A DNA stretch of 64,000 nucleotides from Actinopolymorpha sp. NPDC004070 (GTDB taxonomy: Bacteria > Actinomycetota > Actinomycetes > Propionibacteriales > Actinopolymorphaceae). Below are positions 8,135-17,694 of this stretch, in pieces. Each line of letters opens with the position of its first letter. Position 1 is the stretch's first letter. The stretch lies in the NCBI RefSeq assembly GCF_040610475.1, contig NZ_JBEXMJ010000001.1:723671-787670 (forward strand), written 5' to 3'. Both the position numbers and the translations under genes were made by a program. The notes beneath the pieces were generated by a model. That model worked only from the letters and a program-made list of their open reading frames with translations. It made no database searches and was not told where the DNA came from.

Positions 8135-9010
8135 ATGACTCTTCCTGACGGGCAACCGCACCTGACCACCAAGACCACCAAGACCGCCGAGACCGCCGAG
8201 ACCGCCGAGACCGCCGTGTCGCTGGGCGACGGCGACCTGCACGTGTGCGAGGACGGCCGGCGTGACGCCCCCGCACTCCTGCTGATCCACGGGACTGCCT
8301 TCTCGGGGCGCTCGTGGGACCTGCTGGTTCCCCTGCTGACCCGATCCCACCGGGTCGTTCGGATCGACCTGCTCGGGTGCGGCCGGTCGGCCAAACCGGA
8401 GGACGCGAGCTACGAGCTACCGGACCAGGCTCGGCGAGTCGGTGAGGTTCTCGACCGGCTCGGCATCGACCGGGCCACGGTCGTCGGTCATTCCAGCGGT
8501 GGCATGGTCGCCACCGCCCTCGCCGAGCGCCGGCCCGGCCTGGTGACCGCGCTCGTGGTCGTCAACACCGGGCCGAGCATGGACGCCTTCATCGCCCCGG
8601 CCTCCGCGGAGCTCGGACCGGAGCAGTGGCCGCCGAGCGACGAGCAGATCCGGCAGTTGGCGAGCACCGGGTTCGGCCGCTCGGGCCGGCAGGTCACGGA
8701 GGAGGTCGTGGCCGAACTGCGGAGTACGAGCTTCCAGGTGTTCGCCGCACTGATGCAAACACCGCGCGACTACGTGATGGAACGGACCCTTCCCGATCGG
8801 CTGAAGGTTCTCGGCAAGCCGCTGCTGGTGATCTTCGGCGAGGACGATCGCAGGTGGCGTTCGTCCTCGGCCGCCGACTACCGGATCGTTCCGGGGGCGA
8901 AGGTCGAACTGTTGTCCGGTCTCGGGCACACGCCGATCCTGGAGGACCCGGCACGGACCGCCGAGGTCATGCTGGCGTTCAGCGCGCCGCTCGCGGAGCG
9001 GGAGAGCTGA
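8135..9010 (+). CDS. Alpha/beta hydrolase with repetitive N-terminus
   Basis: A 291-residue serine hydrolase. The nucleophile elbow is GHSSGG, the acid is in FGEDD and the histidine in LSGLGHTP; the oxyanion region is LIHGTAFSGRSW. Substrate is unknown (haloperoxidase/esterase-like group). ATG 8135 is chosen because upstream sequence in the same frame is antisense to the AraC gene. Residues 13-27 are a Thr-Lys-Thr / Ala-Glu-Thr run encoded by five 9-bp repeats, an unusual leader before the fold begins near residue 30. It probably answers to the divergent AraC regulator. Confidence 0.88.
   Translation: MTLPDGQPHLTTKTTKTAETAETAETAVSLGDGDLHVCEDGRRDAPALLLIHGTAFSGRSWDLLVPLLTRSHRVVRIDLLGCGRSAKPEDASYELPDQARRVGEVLDRLGIDRATVVGHSSGGMVATALAERRPGLVTALVVVNTGPSMDAFIAPASAELGPEQWPPSDEQIRQLASTGFGRSGRQVTEEVVAELRSTSFQVFAALMQTPRDYVMERTLPDRLKVLGKPLLVIFGEDDRRWRSSSAADYRIVPGAKVELLSGLGHTPILEDPARTAEVMLAFSAPLAERES
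8171..8215 (+). repeat. Five 9-bp tandem units inside the hydrolase N-terminus
   Basis: Units are AAGACCACC, AAGACCGCC and three copies of GAGACCGCC. The period is a multiple of three, so copy changes keep the frame. Confidence 0.85.
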
Positions 9011-9121
9011 ACGCCGCCCTCCTGCCGGCGTGGGACGCACGTGGCGTTCGCGGGGCAGGACGGACAGGATGGAACGGTCTGCTGCCGTGCGTACGCGTGA
9101 CGTAGGAGAGGGAACCCATCC

Positions 9122-11875
9122 GTGACCGAATCCGGCTCGATCTCGACGGTTGTCAACGACGCGCCCACCGACCTCGACCTCGACCCGGAGACTCCGCTGG
9201 TCACTGTGCTGCGCAACGACCTCGGCCTGCGCGGCGTACGCCAGGGCTGCGCGATCGGTGAGTGCGGGGCGTGCGTCGTCCTCGTCGACGGACGCGCCGA
9301 ACGCTCCTGTCAGCTTCCGCTGTCCGCGGTGGCCGGCCGGCGGGTCACCACCCCGGAGGGACTGGGTACTCCCGACCGCCCGCATCCGATCCAGCAGGCG
9401 TTCCTCGACCGGCAGGCGGCGCAGTGTGGCTATTGCCTGAACGGCATCATCATGTCCACCGCGGCTCTCCTCGGCGGCGCGGCGCCCGACGGCGCGGCGT
9501 CCGGCGGCGCGGCGTCCGGCGGCGCGACGTCCGGCGGCGCGGCGCCCACGGGCACCGGCAGCTCGCCGCGCCTGTCGGAGCAGGAGATCCAGGTCGCACT
9601 GGCCGAGCACCTGTGCCGCTGCGGCACCCACCACCGGATCCTGCGCGCCGTCCGCGAGCTCGCCGGACACGAGCAGCCCTCGCCGCGCCCGCCGATCCGG
9701 ATGGACGACGGCCCGGGCGGTCGGGACGCGCCGGAGGTGGCCGCCGACCTCCGCGCGGACCGGGCGGAGGAGGTTCCCACCGAGGGCACGGACGAGGTTC
9801 CTGGCGTTGCGTCGGAGGAGGTGCCCGCGGAGCATGACCGCCCGGCCGAGCCACTGCCCGGTGCGCTGGCGACGGCGCCGAACGTCGAGGACTGGCTGCG
9901 CCCCCTGCCCGACGGCCGGATCGAGGTCCGCAGCGGACGGGCCGAGCTGGGTCAGGGCGTACGCACCGCGCTGGCCCAGATCGTCGCGGCCGAACTCGGC
10001 GTACCGCTGGAACGCCTCGTCGTCCGCTCGGCCGCCACCGACGGCACACCCGACGAGGGTTACACCGCGGGCAGCAACTCCCTGGAGGCCGGGGGAACGG
10101 CACTGGCCCGGGCCGCCGTGGCGTACCGCAGGCTGGCGGCCGAGGCGGAGGACGCGGGGGACGGCAGCCCGCCCACCGGCCCCATCCGGCCGGACGACCT
10201 GCCCCGATGGGAGGGCGGTCCGGTGGGGGAGGCCGCACCGCGCAGCGACCTGCCGGCCAAGCTGACCGGCGCACCCGCGTACGTCCACGACCTCACCCTG
10301 CCCGGCATGCTGTACGCCCGCGCGCTGCTGCCGCCGCGCGAGGACGCCCGGCCGGCCGCCGTCGACCTCTCGGCCGCGAAGGACCTGCCCGGGGTGGAGG
10401 CGGTCGTGCACGACAGCCGGCTGCTGCTCGTGGTGGCCACCCGGGAGGACGCCGCGGTCAGGGCGGTGCGCCGGCTCGCCCGTACGACTCGCTGGGAACA
10501 GCCGTCCGACCCCGGCACCGGACCGGCCGCCCGGACCGAAGCACCCGTGCGCGCATCCGTCGTCGAGGAGCCCGGAGTGGAGCAGGCACTGACGTCGGGG
10601 CGGGTGGTGCGGGCCTCCTACGCCAAGCCGTACGAGGCGCACGCCTCCGTGGCCCCGTCGAGTGCCGTGGCGCTGGTCGAGCCGGACCGCACCACGGTGT
10701 GGACCCACAGCCAGGGCGTCTACCCGCTGCGTCGCGAACTCGCCGCCGCGTTCGGCCTGCCCGAGGACGCGCTGACCGTCCGGCACGTGGACGGCCCCGG
10801 CTGTTACGGCCACAACGGCGCCGACGACGCCGCCGGGTTCGCGGTGGCCGCCGCGCGCGCCGTGCCCGGCCGGCCGGTGCGGTTCCAGTACGCCGTGCAG
10901 GACGAGTTCGGCTGGGAACCGTACGGCCCGCCGATGTCGGCCGACCTGGCGGCGAGTCTGGACGCGGACGGCCGGGTCACCGGCTGGCGGCACCGCATCC
11001 GCACCGACGCGCACACCGCCCGCCCGCACGGAACCGGCGACCGGCTGGTGGTGTCCTGGCTGCGCGCGGACCCCCGGCCCAGGCCGTGGTCGGGCGGCGG
11101 CGAGGGCGGGGTACGCAGTGCCGAGCCGCTGTACGAGCTCGGTGCCCGCGACATCGTGGGCGAGTACGCCCCGGGACCGCTGCGTACGTCGGCGTTGCGC
11201 TCTCTCGGCGGCTACTTCAACACCTTCGCCATCGAGTCGTTCATGGACGAGCTGGCCGAGGCGGCGGGCGCCGACCCGGTGGCGTTCCGGCTCGCCCACC
11301 TGCGTGACGAGCGGGCCCGGGCGGTGCTGGAGGCGGCCGCCGCGCACGCCGGCTGGCGGGAACGGGTGGGGCCGAGCGGGCGTGGCCAGGGCGTGGCGGT
11401 GACGAGGTACAAGGGCAGCAAGGCCTACGTCGCCCAGGTGGCCGAGGTCGACGTCGACGCCGCCACCGGCGCGGTCGCGGTCCGCCGGGTCGTGGTCGCC
11501 TGCGACGCCGGCGTGGTGGTCAATCCCGACGGGCTGCGCAACCAGCTGGAGGGCGGCGTGCTGCAGGGGCTGAGCCGCGCGTTGTACGAGCAGGTGCGCC
11601 ACGGCCCCGACGGGGTGGAGAGCCTGGACTGGACGTCGTACCCGGTGCTGCGGTTCGCCGACGTGCCCGAGCTGGAGGTCGTACTCCTCGACCGGCCCGG
11701 CCTGCCGCCCCTCGGCGCCGGCGAGGCGTCCACCCCGCCTACCCCGGCCGTGCTGGCCAACGCGGTCGACGACGCGGTGGGGATCCGGGTACGCGAACTC
11801 CCCCTCACCCCGGCCCGGCTGCGTGCCCGGCTGGAGGAACTCACCGACGCCGAGCTGGCCAGGGTCCGGATCTGA
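9122..11875 (+). CDS. Single-chain molybdenum hydroxylase (2Fe-2S plus molybdopterin domains)
   Basis: A xanthine-oxidase-family enzyme of 917 residues that hydroxylates an N-heterocycle or aldehyde using water. The N-terminal ferredoxin-like domain holds a 2Fe-2S cluster (CAIGECGACVV...C) and the second cluster motif QCGYCLNG...CRCGT. A Gly/Ala-rich and acidic linker (about 118-250) leads to the molybdopterin part, whose order (RAELGQGVRTALAQIVAAE first, then PAKLTGAPAYVHDLTLPGM) matches the isoquinoline-1-oxidoreductase/nicotinate dehydrogenase type rather than classic xanthine dehydrogenase. The catalytic glutamate region LGAGEASTPPTPAVLANAV is present near the C-terminus. No FAD domain or maturation gene is adjacent. 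GTG 9122 follows GGAGAGGG. The two halves are usually separate subunits. Confidence 0.88.
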   Translation: MTESGSISTVVNDAPTDLDLDPETPLVTVLRNDLGLRGVRQGCAIGECGACVVLVDGRAERSCQLPLSAVAGRRVTTPEGLGTPDRPHPIQQAFLDRQAAQCGYCLNGIIMSTAALLGGAAPDGAASGGAASGGATSGGAAPTGTGSSPRLSEQEIQVALAEHLCRCGTHHRILRAVRELAGHEQPSPRPPIRMDDGPGGRDAPEVAADLRADRAEEVPTEGTDEVPGVASEEVPAEHDRPAEPLPGALATAPNVEDWLRPLPDGRIEVRSGRAELGQGVRTALAQIVAAELGVPLERLVVRSAATDGTPDEGYTAGSNSLEAGGTALARAAVAYRRLAAEAEDAGDGSPPTGPIRPDDLPRWEGGPVGEAAPRSDLPAKLTGAPAYVHDLTLPGMLYARALLPPREDARPAAVDLSAAKDLPGVEAVVHDSRLLLVVATREDAAVRAVRRLARTTRWEQPSDPGTGPAARTEAPVRASVVEEPGVEQALTSGRVVRASYAKPYEAHASVAPSSAVALVEPDRTTVWTHSQGVYPLRRELAAAFGLPEDALTVRHVDGPGCYGHNGADDAAGFAVAAARAVPGRPVRFQYAVQDEFGWEPYGPPMSADLAASLDADGRVTGWRHRIRTDAHTARPHGTGDRLVVSWLRADPRPRPWSGGGEGGVRSAEPLYELGARDIVGEYAPGPLRTSALRSLGGYFNTFAIESFMDELAEAAGADPVAFRLAHLRDERARAVLEAAAAHAGWRERVGPSGRGQGVAVTRYKGSKAYVAQVAEVDVDAATGAVAVRRVVVACDAGVVVNPDGLRNQLEGGVLQGLSRALYEQVRHGPDGVESLDWTSYPVLRFADVPELEVVLLDRPGLPPLGAGEASTPPTPAVLANAVDDAVGIRVRELPLTPARLRARLEELTDAELARVRI
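9473..9547 (+). repeat. 15-bp tandem repeat encoding a Gly/Ala/Ser linker
   Basis: About five units of GGCGGCGCGGCGTCC with point changes give a GGAAS-type linker inside the 2Fe-2S domain, between the CGYC and CRCG cluster motifs. The frame is kept by the period. Confidence 0.85.
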
Positions 11876-11899
11876 GCACCGGTGCGGGCAGCCGTGGGC

Positions 11900-12496
11900 C
11901 TACTCCCGGACGATCGGAATACCCACCAGTTCACAACCCGCGGCACGCATCTCATCCAGGGCGGCGCGGGTGGTCTCGGCGGAAAAGCCGGCGGTGAGGT
12001 CGAGCAGCACGCGCGCGGACATGCCCAGCTTGGTCGCGTCGATCGCGGTGAGGCGTACGCAGTACTCGGTGGTCAGCCCGGCGACCTCGATCTCGGTGAC
12101 GTCGTGGTCGCGCAGCCAGTCGGCCAGCATGGCACCGTTCTTCGCCTTGCCCTCGAAGCCGGAGTACGCCGCGGAGTGCTCGCCCTTGTCGAAGACCGCG
12201 TCGAAGGGCTGCGGGTCGAGGTTGGGATGGAACCCCGCGCCGTCGGTGCCGGCGACGCAGTGCGGCGGCCAGGAGTCGCGGTAGTCCGGCTGCGCGGAGA
12301 AGTGCGCCCCGGGGTCGACGTGGTGGTCGCGCGTGGCCACCACGTAGTCGTACGCCTTGTCCCGCTGGTCGGCCTCCTGCCAGGTGTGCAGGATCTCGCC
12401 CAGCTTGAACGCGACTTCCGCGCCGCCCTTCACCGCGAGGCTGCCGCCCTCGCAGAAGTCGTTCTGCACGTCCACGACGATCAGCGCACGGCTCAT
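11900..12496 (-). CDS. pncA: Nicotinamidase
   Basis: Hydrolyses nicotinamide to nicotinate in NAD salvage; cytosolic cysteine hydrolase. The 198-residue protein shows catalytic Asp in [11 protein letters not shown], Lys in [13 protein letters not shown] and Cys in [12 protein letters not shown]. The metal-site region is [16 protein letters not shown] 12496 overlaps the stop of pncB by 4 bp (ATGA), so the two are translationally coupled and act in sequence: nicotinamide to nicotinate, then to the mononucleotide. It converges with the molybdenum hydroxylase gene, only 24 bp apart. Confidence 0.95.
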   Translation of the reverse strand: MSRALIVVDVQNDFCEGGSLAVKGGAEVAFKLGEILHTWQEADQRDKAYDYVVATRDHHVDPGAHFSAQPDYRDSWPPHCVAGTDGAGFHPNLDPQPFDAVFDKGEHSAAYSGFEGKAKNGAMLADWLRDHDVTEIEVAGLTTEYCVRLTAIDATKLGMSARVLLDLTAGFSAETTRAALDEMRAAGCELVGIPIVRE

Positions 12497-13953
12497 CGTG
12501 CTCCTCCTTCGCGCCCGGTGTGCCCCGTCTGCTCCAGCTGCCCCGTGTGTTCGGTGTTCGCGGACCGCTCGTGCCGCGCCGCGTGCTCGTCGTACGTCGT
12601 CGGCAGCACCGGCTCGCCCCGCGACAGCTTCAACGCGGTCGGCGGCAGCTCCGCCCGGGACCGCAGGTGGCGCTCGCGGGCCGCGGCGATCGGCTCCCGG
12701 CCGACGATCTTCCCGTCGGTGACCAGGGGGACCAGCAGTTGCCGGCCGCCGTCGACCGTGCACTCGGGGTGTGTGCACACCACCTCGGCGACGGCGGTTC
12801 CGTCCTCCAGCCGGCGGTGCGCCCACTTGCGCCCCTTGTGGGTGGGCTTCCCCGTGGACAGCTTGGCCACGCCCTCCATCGGCGAATCGGCCTCGGTGCC
12901 TTCGGAGCGGGCGACCAGCTTGTAGATGAGTTCGGCGGTGGGGTAGCCGCTGCCGACGACGAGGGCCGTGCCGACGCCGTAGATGTCGACAGGTGCGGCG
13001 GCCAGGCCGGCGATGGCGTACTCGTCCAGGTCGCCGCTGACCAGGATGCGGGTGCCGGTGGCGCCGAGCGCGTCGAGTTCGGCGCGTACGTCGTGGGCGA
13101 GGACGGCGAGGTCACCGGAGTCGATCCGGACCGCGCCCAGGCCGGGACCGGCCACCTCGACCGCGGTCCGCACCGCCTCCCGTACGTCGTAGGTGTCCAC
13201 CAGCAGCGTGGTGTCGGCGCCGAGCGCCGCGACCTGCGCGGCGAACGCCTCCTCCTCGGAGTCGTGCAGCAGCGTGAACGCGTGCGCGCTGGTGCCAGCG
13301 GTCGGCAGGTCGTAGCAGCGGCCGGCGGCGAGGTTGGAGGTGCTGGCGAACCCCGCGACGTAGGCCGCCCGGGCCGAGGCCACGGCCGCGTACTCGTGCG
13401 TACGCCGGGATCCCATCTCCACGATCGGGCGGCTGCCGGCGGCGGCAGTCATCCGGGAGGCCGCCGAGGCGATCGCGCTGTCGTGGTTGTAGATGGACAG
13501 GGCGAGCGTCTCCAGCAGAACCGCCTCGGCGAAGGTCCCCTCGACCACCAGGATCGGGGAGCCGGGGAAGTAGCACTCGCCCTCGGCGTAGCCCCAGATG
13601 TTTCCCCGGAAGCGATAGTCGCGCAGCCAGTCCGCGGTGGTGACGTCCACGATCCCCCGCCCGCGCAGGAAGGCGACCGTCTCCTCGTCGAAGCTGAACC
13701 GCTCCAGCGCGTCCAGCAACCGGCCATTGCCGGCGACCACGCCGTAACGCCGACCGTGGGGCAGCCGGCGGGCGAAGACCTCGAACACGGCCCGCCGGTG
13801 CGCGGTGCCGTCGGCGAGCGCGGCGCGCAGCATGGTGAGTTCGTACTGGTCGGTGAGCAGTGCGGTGGTCGGCCCTGTGTCCGACCCGGTGTCCGACCCG
13901 GTCTCCGACCCGGTGGGCACTGCGGGAGGAAAGGCCTCGGGCGCCGCGTCCAT
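12493..13953 (-). CDS. pncB: Nicotinate phosphoribosyltransferase
   Basis: Makes nicotinate mononucleotide from nicotinate and PRPP (Preiss-Handler pathway). Of 486 residues, [11 protein letters not shown] begins the conserved fold near residue 32; [33 protein letters not shown] and [12 protein letters not shown] are the family's substrate-site segments. Two low-complexity ends are unusual: a Thr-Gly-Ser-Asp repeat around residues 14-27 and a Thr/Gly/His-rich tail. The start is ATG 13953, with no ribosome site but a TAGGCT hexamer 7 nt upstream, suggesting a leaderless mRNA. Confidence 0.94.
   Translation of the reverse strand: MDAAPEAFPPAVPTGSETGSDTGSDTGPTTALLTDQYELTMLRAALADGTAHRRAVFEVFARRLPHGRRYGVVAGNGRLLDALERFSFDEETVAFLRGRGIVDVTTADWLRDYRFRGNIWGYAEGECYFPGSPILVVEGTFAEAVLLETLALSIYNHDSAIASAASRMTAAAGSRPIVEMGSRRTHEYAAVASARAAYVAGFASTSNLAAGRCYDLPTAGTSAHAFTLLHDSEEEAFAAQVAALGADTTLLVDTYDVREAVRTAVEVAGPGLGAVRIDSGDLAVLAHDVRAELDALGATGTRILVSGDLDEYAIAGLAAAPVDIYGVGTALVVGSGYPTAELIYKLVARSEGTEADSPMEGVAKLSTGKPTHKGRKWAHRRLEDGTAVAEVVCTHPECTVDGGRQLLVPLVTDGKIVGREPIAAARERHLRSRAELPPTALKLSRGEPVLPTTYDEHAARHERSANTEHTGQLEQTGHTGREGGAR
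13877..13912. repeat. Three 12-bp units in the pncB N-terminus
   Basis: GTGTCCGACCCG twice, then GTCTCCGACCCG. On the coding strand they give repeats of the Gly-Ser-(Asp/Glu)-Thr type. Confidence 0.8.
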
Positions 13954-13960
13954 GGGCCGA

Positions 13961-13966
13961 AGCCTA
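13961..13966 (-). promoter_or_regulatory. Candidate -10 (TAGGCT) for leaderless pncB
   Basis: On the minus strand TAGGCT ends 7 nt before the pncB ATG, so transcription would begin at or next to the start codon. Confidence 0.5.
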
Positions 13967-14043
13967 GGGCATCTGTTGTTCGGTGGCGGACTGCACGATT
14001 TTCTGGGGGTGCGTGCCGAACGGTCCGGCCACCGGATGCCACG

Positions 14044-14376
14044 ATGGGACCTGTGAGCGGTACCGCACCCGTGGAACTCGAACGCCCCGAGACCGACGAC
14101 GTCGTCCTTCCGGACACGCCGTGGATCACGATCGTCTGGAACGACCCGATCAACCTCATGTCGTACGTCACCTACGTCTTCCAGACCTACTTCAGCTACC
14201 CGCGCAAGAAGGCCGAGAAGCTCATGATGGACGTCCACAAGCGTGGGAAGGCCGTCGTGTCCAGCGGTACGCGCGAGGAGATGGAACGCGACGTCGAGGC
14301 CATGCACTCCTACGGCCTGTGGGCCACCCTGGAGAAGAGCGGCAAGGGCGGCGACGGAAAGAGCGGAAACGTATGA
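14044..14376 (+). CDS. clpS: ClpS adaptor for N-degron substrates
   Basis: A 110-residue adaptor that delivers proteins with destabilising N-termini to the ClpAP/ClpCP protease. Conserved segments are [17 protein letters not shown] (the ND-P substrate pocket) and the [17 protein letters not shown] helix region. ATG 14044 gives MGPVSGT; a GTG at 14053 is an alternative and has CACGAT 7 nt upstream, fitting a leaderless start. The stop overlaps the next ATG (ATGA). It diverges from pncB. Together with DUF2017, mec, cysO and cysM it forms a gene order known in many actinobacteria. Confidence 0.94.
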   Translation: MGPVSGTAPVELERPETDDVVLPDTPWITIVWNDPINLMSYVTYVFQTYFSYPRKKAEKLMMDVHKRGKAVVSSGTREEMERDVEAMHSYGLWATLEKSGKGGDGKSGNV

Positions 14377-14933
14377 CCAGTGGCTTCCGGTCCCGCCGCG
14401 GGGTGATCACCGCGACCCTCGCGGCCGAGGAGGTGCAGCTCGTCCGCGGCCTGATCGGCGAGCTGGTCGAACTGGTGCGCAGCGAGACGCCCATCGCGGC
14501 GCCGCCGCCGGAGGACTCCCTCGCGGCGCTGGTCGGGCACCTCGGCTCGACCGAGCCGCCCGAGGACGAGGTGCTCGCCCGGCTGTTCCCCACCGCCTAC
14601 GCCGACGACGAGGAGGCGGCCGGCGACTTCCGGCGGTTCACCGAGTACGGCCTGCGCGACGGCAAGGTGAAGAGTGCCGAGACGGTGCTCGAGTCGCTGG
14701 GCGACCCGGAGTACTCCGACCAGGTGACGGTCTCGCTGAACGCCGAGGAGGCGCAGTGCTGGCTGCGTACTCTCACCGACCTGCGGCTCGCCCTCGGCAC
14801 CCGGCTCGGGGTGGAGGAGGACGACGAGGACCGCTGGGCGTCGCTGCCGGAGGAGGACCGCCGGCGGCAGGTGTACGGCGTGTATGTCTGGCTCGGCTGG
14901 CTGCAGGAGTCCCTCGTCTCCGCCCTCTGGTGA
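14373..14933 (+). CDS. DUF2017 protein coupled to clpS
   Basis: A 186-residue acidic protein of the actinobacterial DUF2017 family, function unknown. It has no signal peptide or membrane span. Recognisable segments are [20 protein letters not shown] at the N-terminus, LARLFPTAY...[10 protein letters not shown] in the middle and [15 protein letters not shown] at the end. ATG 14373 overlaps the clpS stop by 4 bp, so it is cotranslated with clpS. Conserved coupling suggests a role in ClpS-linked proteolysis, which is inference. Confidence 0.9.
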   Translation: MTSGFRSRRGVITATLAAEEVQLVRGLIGELVELVRSETPIAAPPPEDSLAALVGHLGSTEPPEDEVLARLFPTAYADDEEAAGDFRRFTEYGLRDGKVKSAETVLESLGDPEYSDQVTVSLNAEEAQCWLRTLTDLRLALGTRLGVEEDDEDRWASLPEEDRRRQVYGVYVWLGWLQESLVSALW

Positions 14934-15013
14934 CCGCCCTGGGCCGACCCGGGCGCGTGCTCGGCCTGTCCCGACCGGCCCGTGCTGACCGGCCGGCCTC
15001 GGCGGGCGCTGGG

Positions 15014-15019
15014 TAGGCT
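15014..15019 (+). promoter_or_regulatory. Candidate -10 (TAGGCT) for leaderless mec
   Basis: TAGGCT ends exactly 7 nt before GTG 15027 and no ribosome site precedes that codon. Confidence 0.5.
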
Positions 15020-15026
15020 CGGGCCC

Positions 15027-15482
15027 GTGCTCACGATCGACCAGGCGACCCGCGACGCGATCGTCGCCCATGCGCGTGCCGACCACCCCGACGAGGCCTG
15101 CGGCGTCGTCGCCGGACCGATCGGGTCCGACCGGCCCGAGCGTTACGTGGCGATGACCAACGCCGAGCGCTCCCCGACGTTCTTCCAGTTCGACCCGCAG
15201 GAACAGTTCCGGGTCTGGCGGGACATGGACGACCGGGACGAGGAACCGGTGGTGATCTACCACTCGCACACCGCCACCGAGGCCTACCCGTCCCGTACCG
15301 ACATCGGCTACGCCTCGGAGCCGCAGGCGCACTACGTGCTGGTCTCGACCCGGGAGTGCGGGTCGGAGGCGGGCCCGGTGGAGTTCCGGTCGTACCGCAT
15401 CGTGGACGGGCAGGTCACCGAGGAGGAGGTTCGGGTGGTTCCGGCGTACGACCGCGACCCTGAGCCCGACCGCACCGCCTGA
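15027..15482 (+). CDS. mec: Mec-type JAMM peptidase releasing cysteine from CysO
   Basis: A zinc JAB1/MPN hydrolase of 151 residues. In mycobacteria Mec cleaves the CysO-cysteine adduct in the sulfur-carrier route to cysteine. The JAMM residues are Glu in DEACGVV and the HSH...SxxD motif (YHSHTATEAYPSRTD). cysO and cysM follow, supporting the assignment. The start GTG has no ribosome site and a TAGGCT hexamer 7 nt upstream. The last codons and the stop are part of a 19-bp tandem repeat, so the C-terminal tail (DRDPEPDRTA) depends on repeat length. Confidence 0.9.
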   Translation: MLTIDQATRDAIVAHARADHPDEACGVVAGPIGSDRPERYVAMTNAERSPTFFQFDPQEQFRVWRDMDDRDEEPVVIYHSHTATEAYPSRTDIGYASEPQAHYVLVSTRECGSEAGPVEFRSYRIVDGQVTEEEVRVVPAYDRDPEPDRTA

Positions 15483-15607
15483 GCCCGACCGCACCGCCTG
15501 AGCCCGACCGCGACCCTGAGCCCGACCGCACCGCCTGAGCCCGACCGCACCGCCTGAGCCCGACCGCACCGCCTGAGCCCGACCGCACCGCCTGAGTCCG
15601 ACCGCGG
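15461..15607. repeat. 19-bp tandem repeat, about eight copies, containing the mec stop codon
   Basis: The unit TGAGCCCGACCGCACCGCC starts at 15461, 15480, 15499, 15517, 15536, 15555, 15574 and 15593; one unit is 18 bp. The TGA opening the second unit is the mec stop. Every copy carries TGA, so this is an intergenic minisatellite that also terminates translation. Confidence 0.92.
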
Positions 15608-15731
15608 AGCCCGGTCGTCCCACCTCCCGGCGGGTCCGTCCGAAGGGCCGACCGGCGTCCGGTTCAGGACAGCTCGCCCCGGATGTTCCCGCTGGGCGAA
15701 ACCGGGCGGCTCCGCGCCACGGTCCGGCCCG

Positions 15732-15737
15732 TAAGCT
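15732..15737 (+). promoter_or_regulatory. Candidate -10 (TAAGCT) before a short ORF
   Basis: TAAGCT ends 7 nt before GTG 15745, the same spacing as at mec and murI. It is the likely promoter for the cysO-cysM transcript. Confidence 0.45.
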
Positions 15738-15744
15738 GAGCGGC

Positions 15745-15807
15745 GTGGAGCTCTTCCTGCTCGCCCACTCGGCGCCGGCGCTGGTCTACGACTGTTCGCC
15801 CGCCTGA
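15745..15807 (+). CDS. 20-residue leaderless ORF ahead of cysO, possible cysteine leader peptide
   Basis: GTG 15745 opens a 20-codon frame (MELFLLAHSAPALVYDCSPA) ending at TGA 15807, 204 bp before cysO. It lacks a ribosome site but has a well-placed TANNNT hexamer. It holds a single Cys codon, TGT, uncommon in such GC-rich DNA, three codons before the stop. Mycobacteria are known to use leaderless Cys-rich short ORFs as cysteine-responsive attenuators; whether one Cys codon suffices here is unproven. The first codons could alternatively be a truncated gene start. Confidence 0.4.
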   Translation: MELFLLAHSAPALVYDCSPA

Positions 15808-16011
15808 GCCCCCCAAGCGCGCTCCCTCCCTCGCACCCCTGAGGAATCTCCGCGCCGACGCGCGTGTTGGAGCATCCGGGCGGCGGATTTCCGGCCGGTA
15901 CGCCGGTCGGCCCTCGCCTCGAGCAGTAGTGCAGCCCTGTCAGCCAGATCAGTCAGCCCAGTCCAGTCAGCCAGACCCTCGCGACGAGAGACGACCGAAG
16001 GAGCACGCCCG

Positions 16012-17248
<1,237 letters not shown>

Positions 17249-17317
17249 GCCCCGTGAGGCTGCGACCGGACCGCGGGGCGAATGCGGCTTGACTGCCGTC
17301 CCTAGAGCGTTCGGACC

Positions 17318-17327
17318 CGAAATTTCG
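17318..17327. promoter_or_regulatory. Perfect palindrome CGAAATTTCG
   Basis: A 10-bp self-complementary site within AT-rich sequence in the cysM-murI spacer; a protein-binding site is possible but no regulator is indicated. Confidence 0.25.
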
Positions 17328-17681
17328 AGAATTGCCCGAATCCGCCTGCAACCACCCACCGGTCTCGCGGGTCTGCCACATGACGCGCCCGGGACGGCGA
17401 CTGCGGGGAAACCCGGAGGGGGTGCCGAGCACAGGAGGCCAGGGGTGGAGCACGTCGGCAGGACCGGAGGGGGGCCGGACCGACCGGCGTGACGGTGCTC
17501 GGTGACGCTGATGGTGGGGTGCTGTCGGGTGTGTCCGGCACCAGGGTGCGCGCTCGCGGGGGGCGAGCCGCACCTTGGTGCCGGACCCACCCGTCTCCAC
17601 CTCCGTGCAGGTCACCGTACGCAGCCTGGTACTCACGTCACACCTCCGGTCACTCTTCGAACGCCTGTCGGGTTGGCCCCG

Positions 17682-17687
17682 TAGGCT
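17682..17687 (+). promoter_or_regulatory. Candidate -10 (TAGGCT) for leaderless murI
   Basis: TAGGCT ends 7 nt before the murI GTG at 17695, with no ribosome site in between. Confidence 0.5.
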
Positions 17688-17694
17688 GACGGCC

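Larger units (their letters stand above)
17249..17694. other. 446-bp spacer before murI
   Basis: No convincing gene. It contains CGAAATTTCG at 17318-17327, a perfect 10-bp palindrome in an AT-rich island, and several G-rich runs. I could not match it to a known riboswitch. Confidence 0.4.

Noticed and set aside
8417..11602. A 1061-residue minus-strand frame
   Set aside because: Shadow of the hydrolase and molybdenum hydroxylase genes; no recognisable domain.
15461..15607. CRISPR array
   Set aside because: Units are contiguous with no spacers and the unit is only 19 bp.
17249..17694. A riboswitch in the murI spacer
   Set aside because: G-rich segments look structured, but no consensus could be matched by eye.
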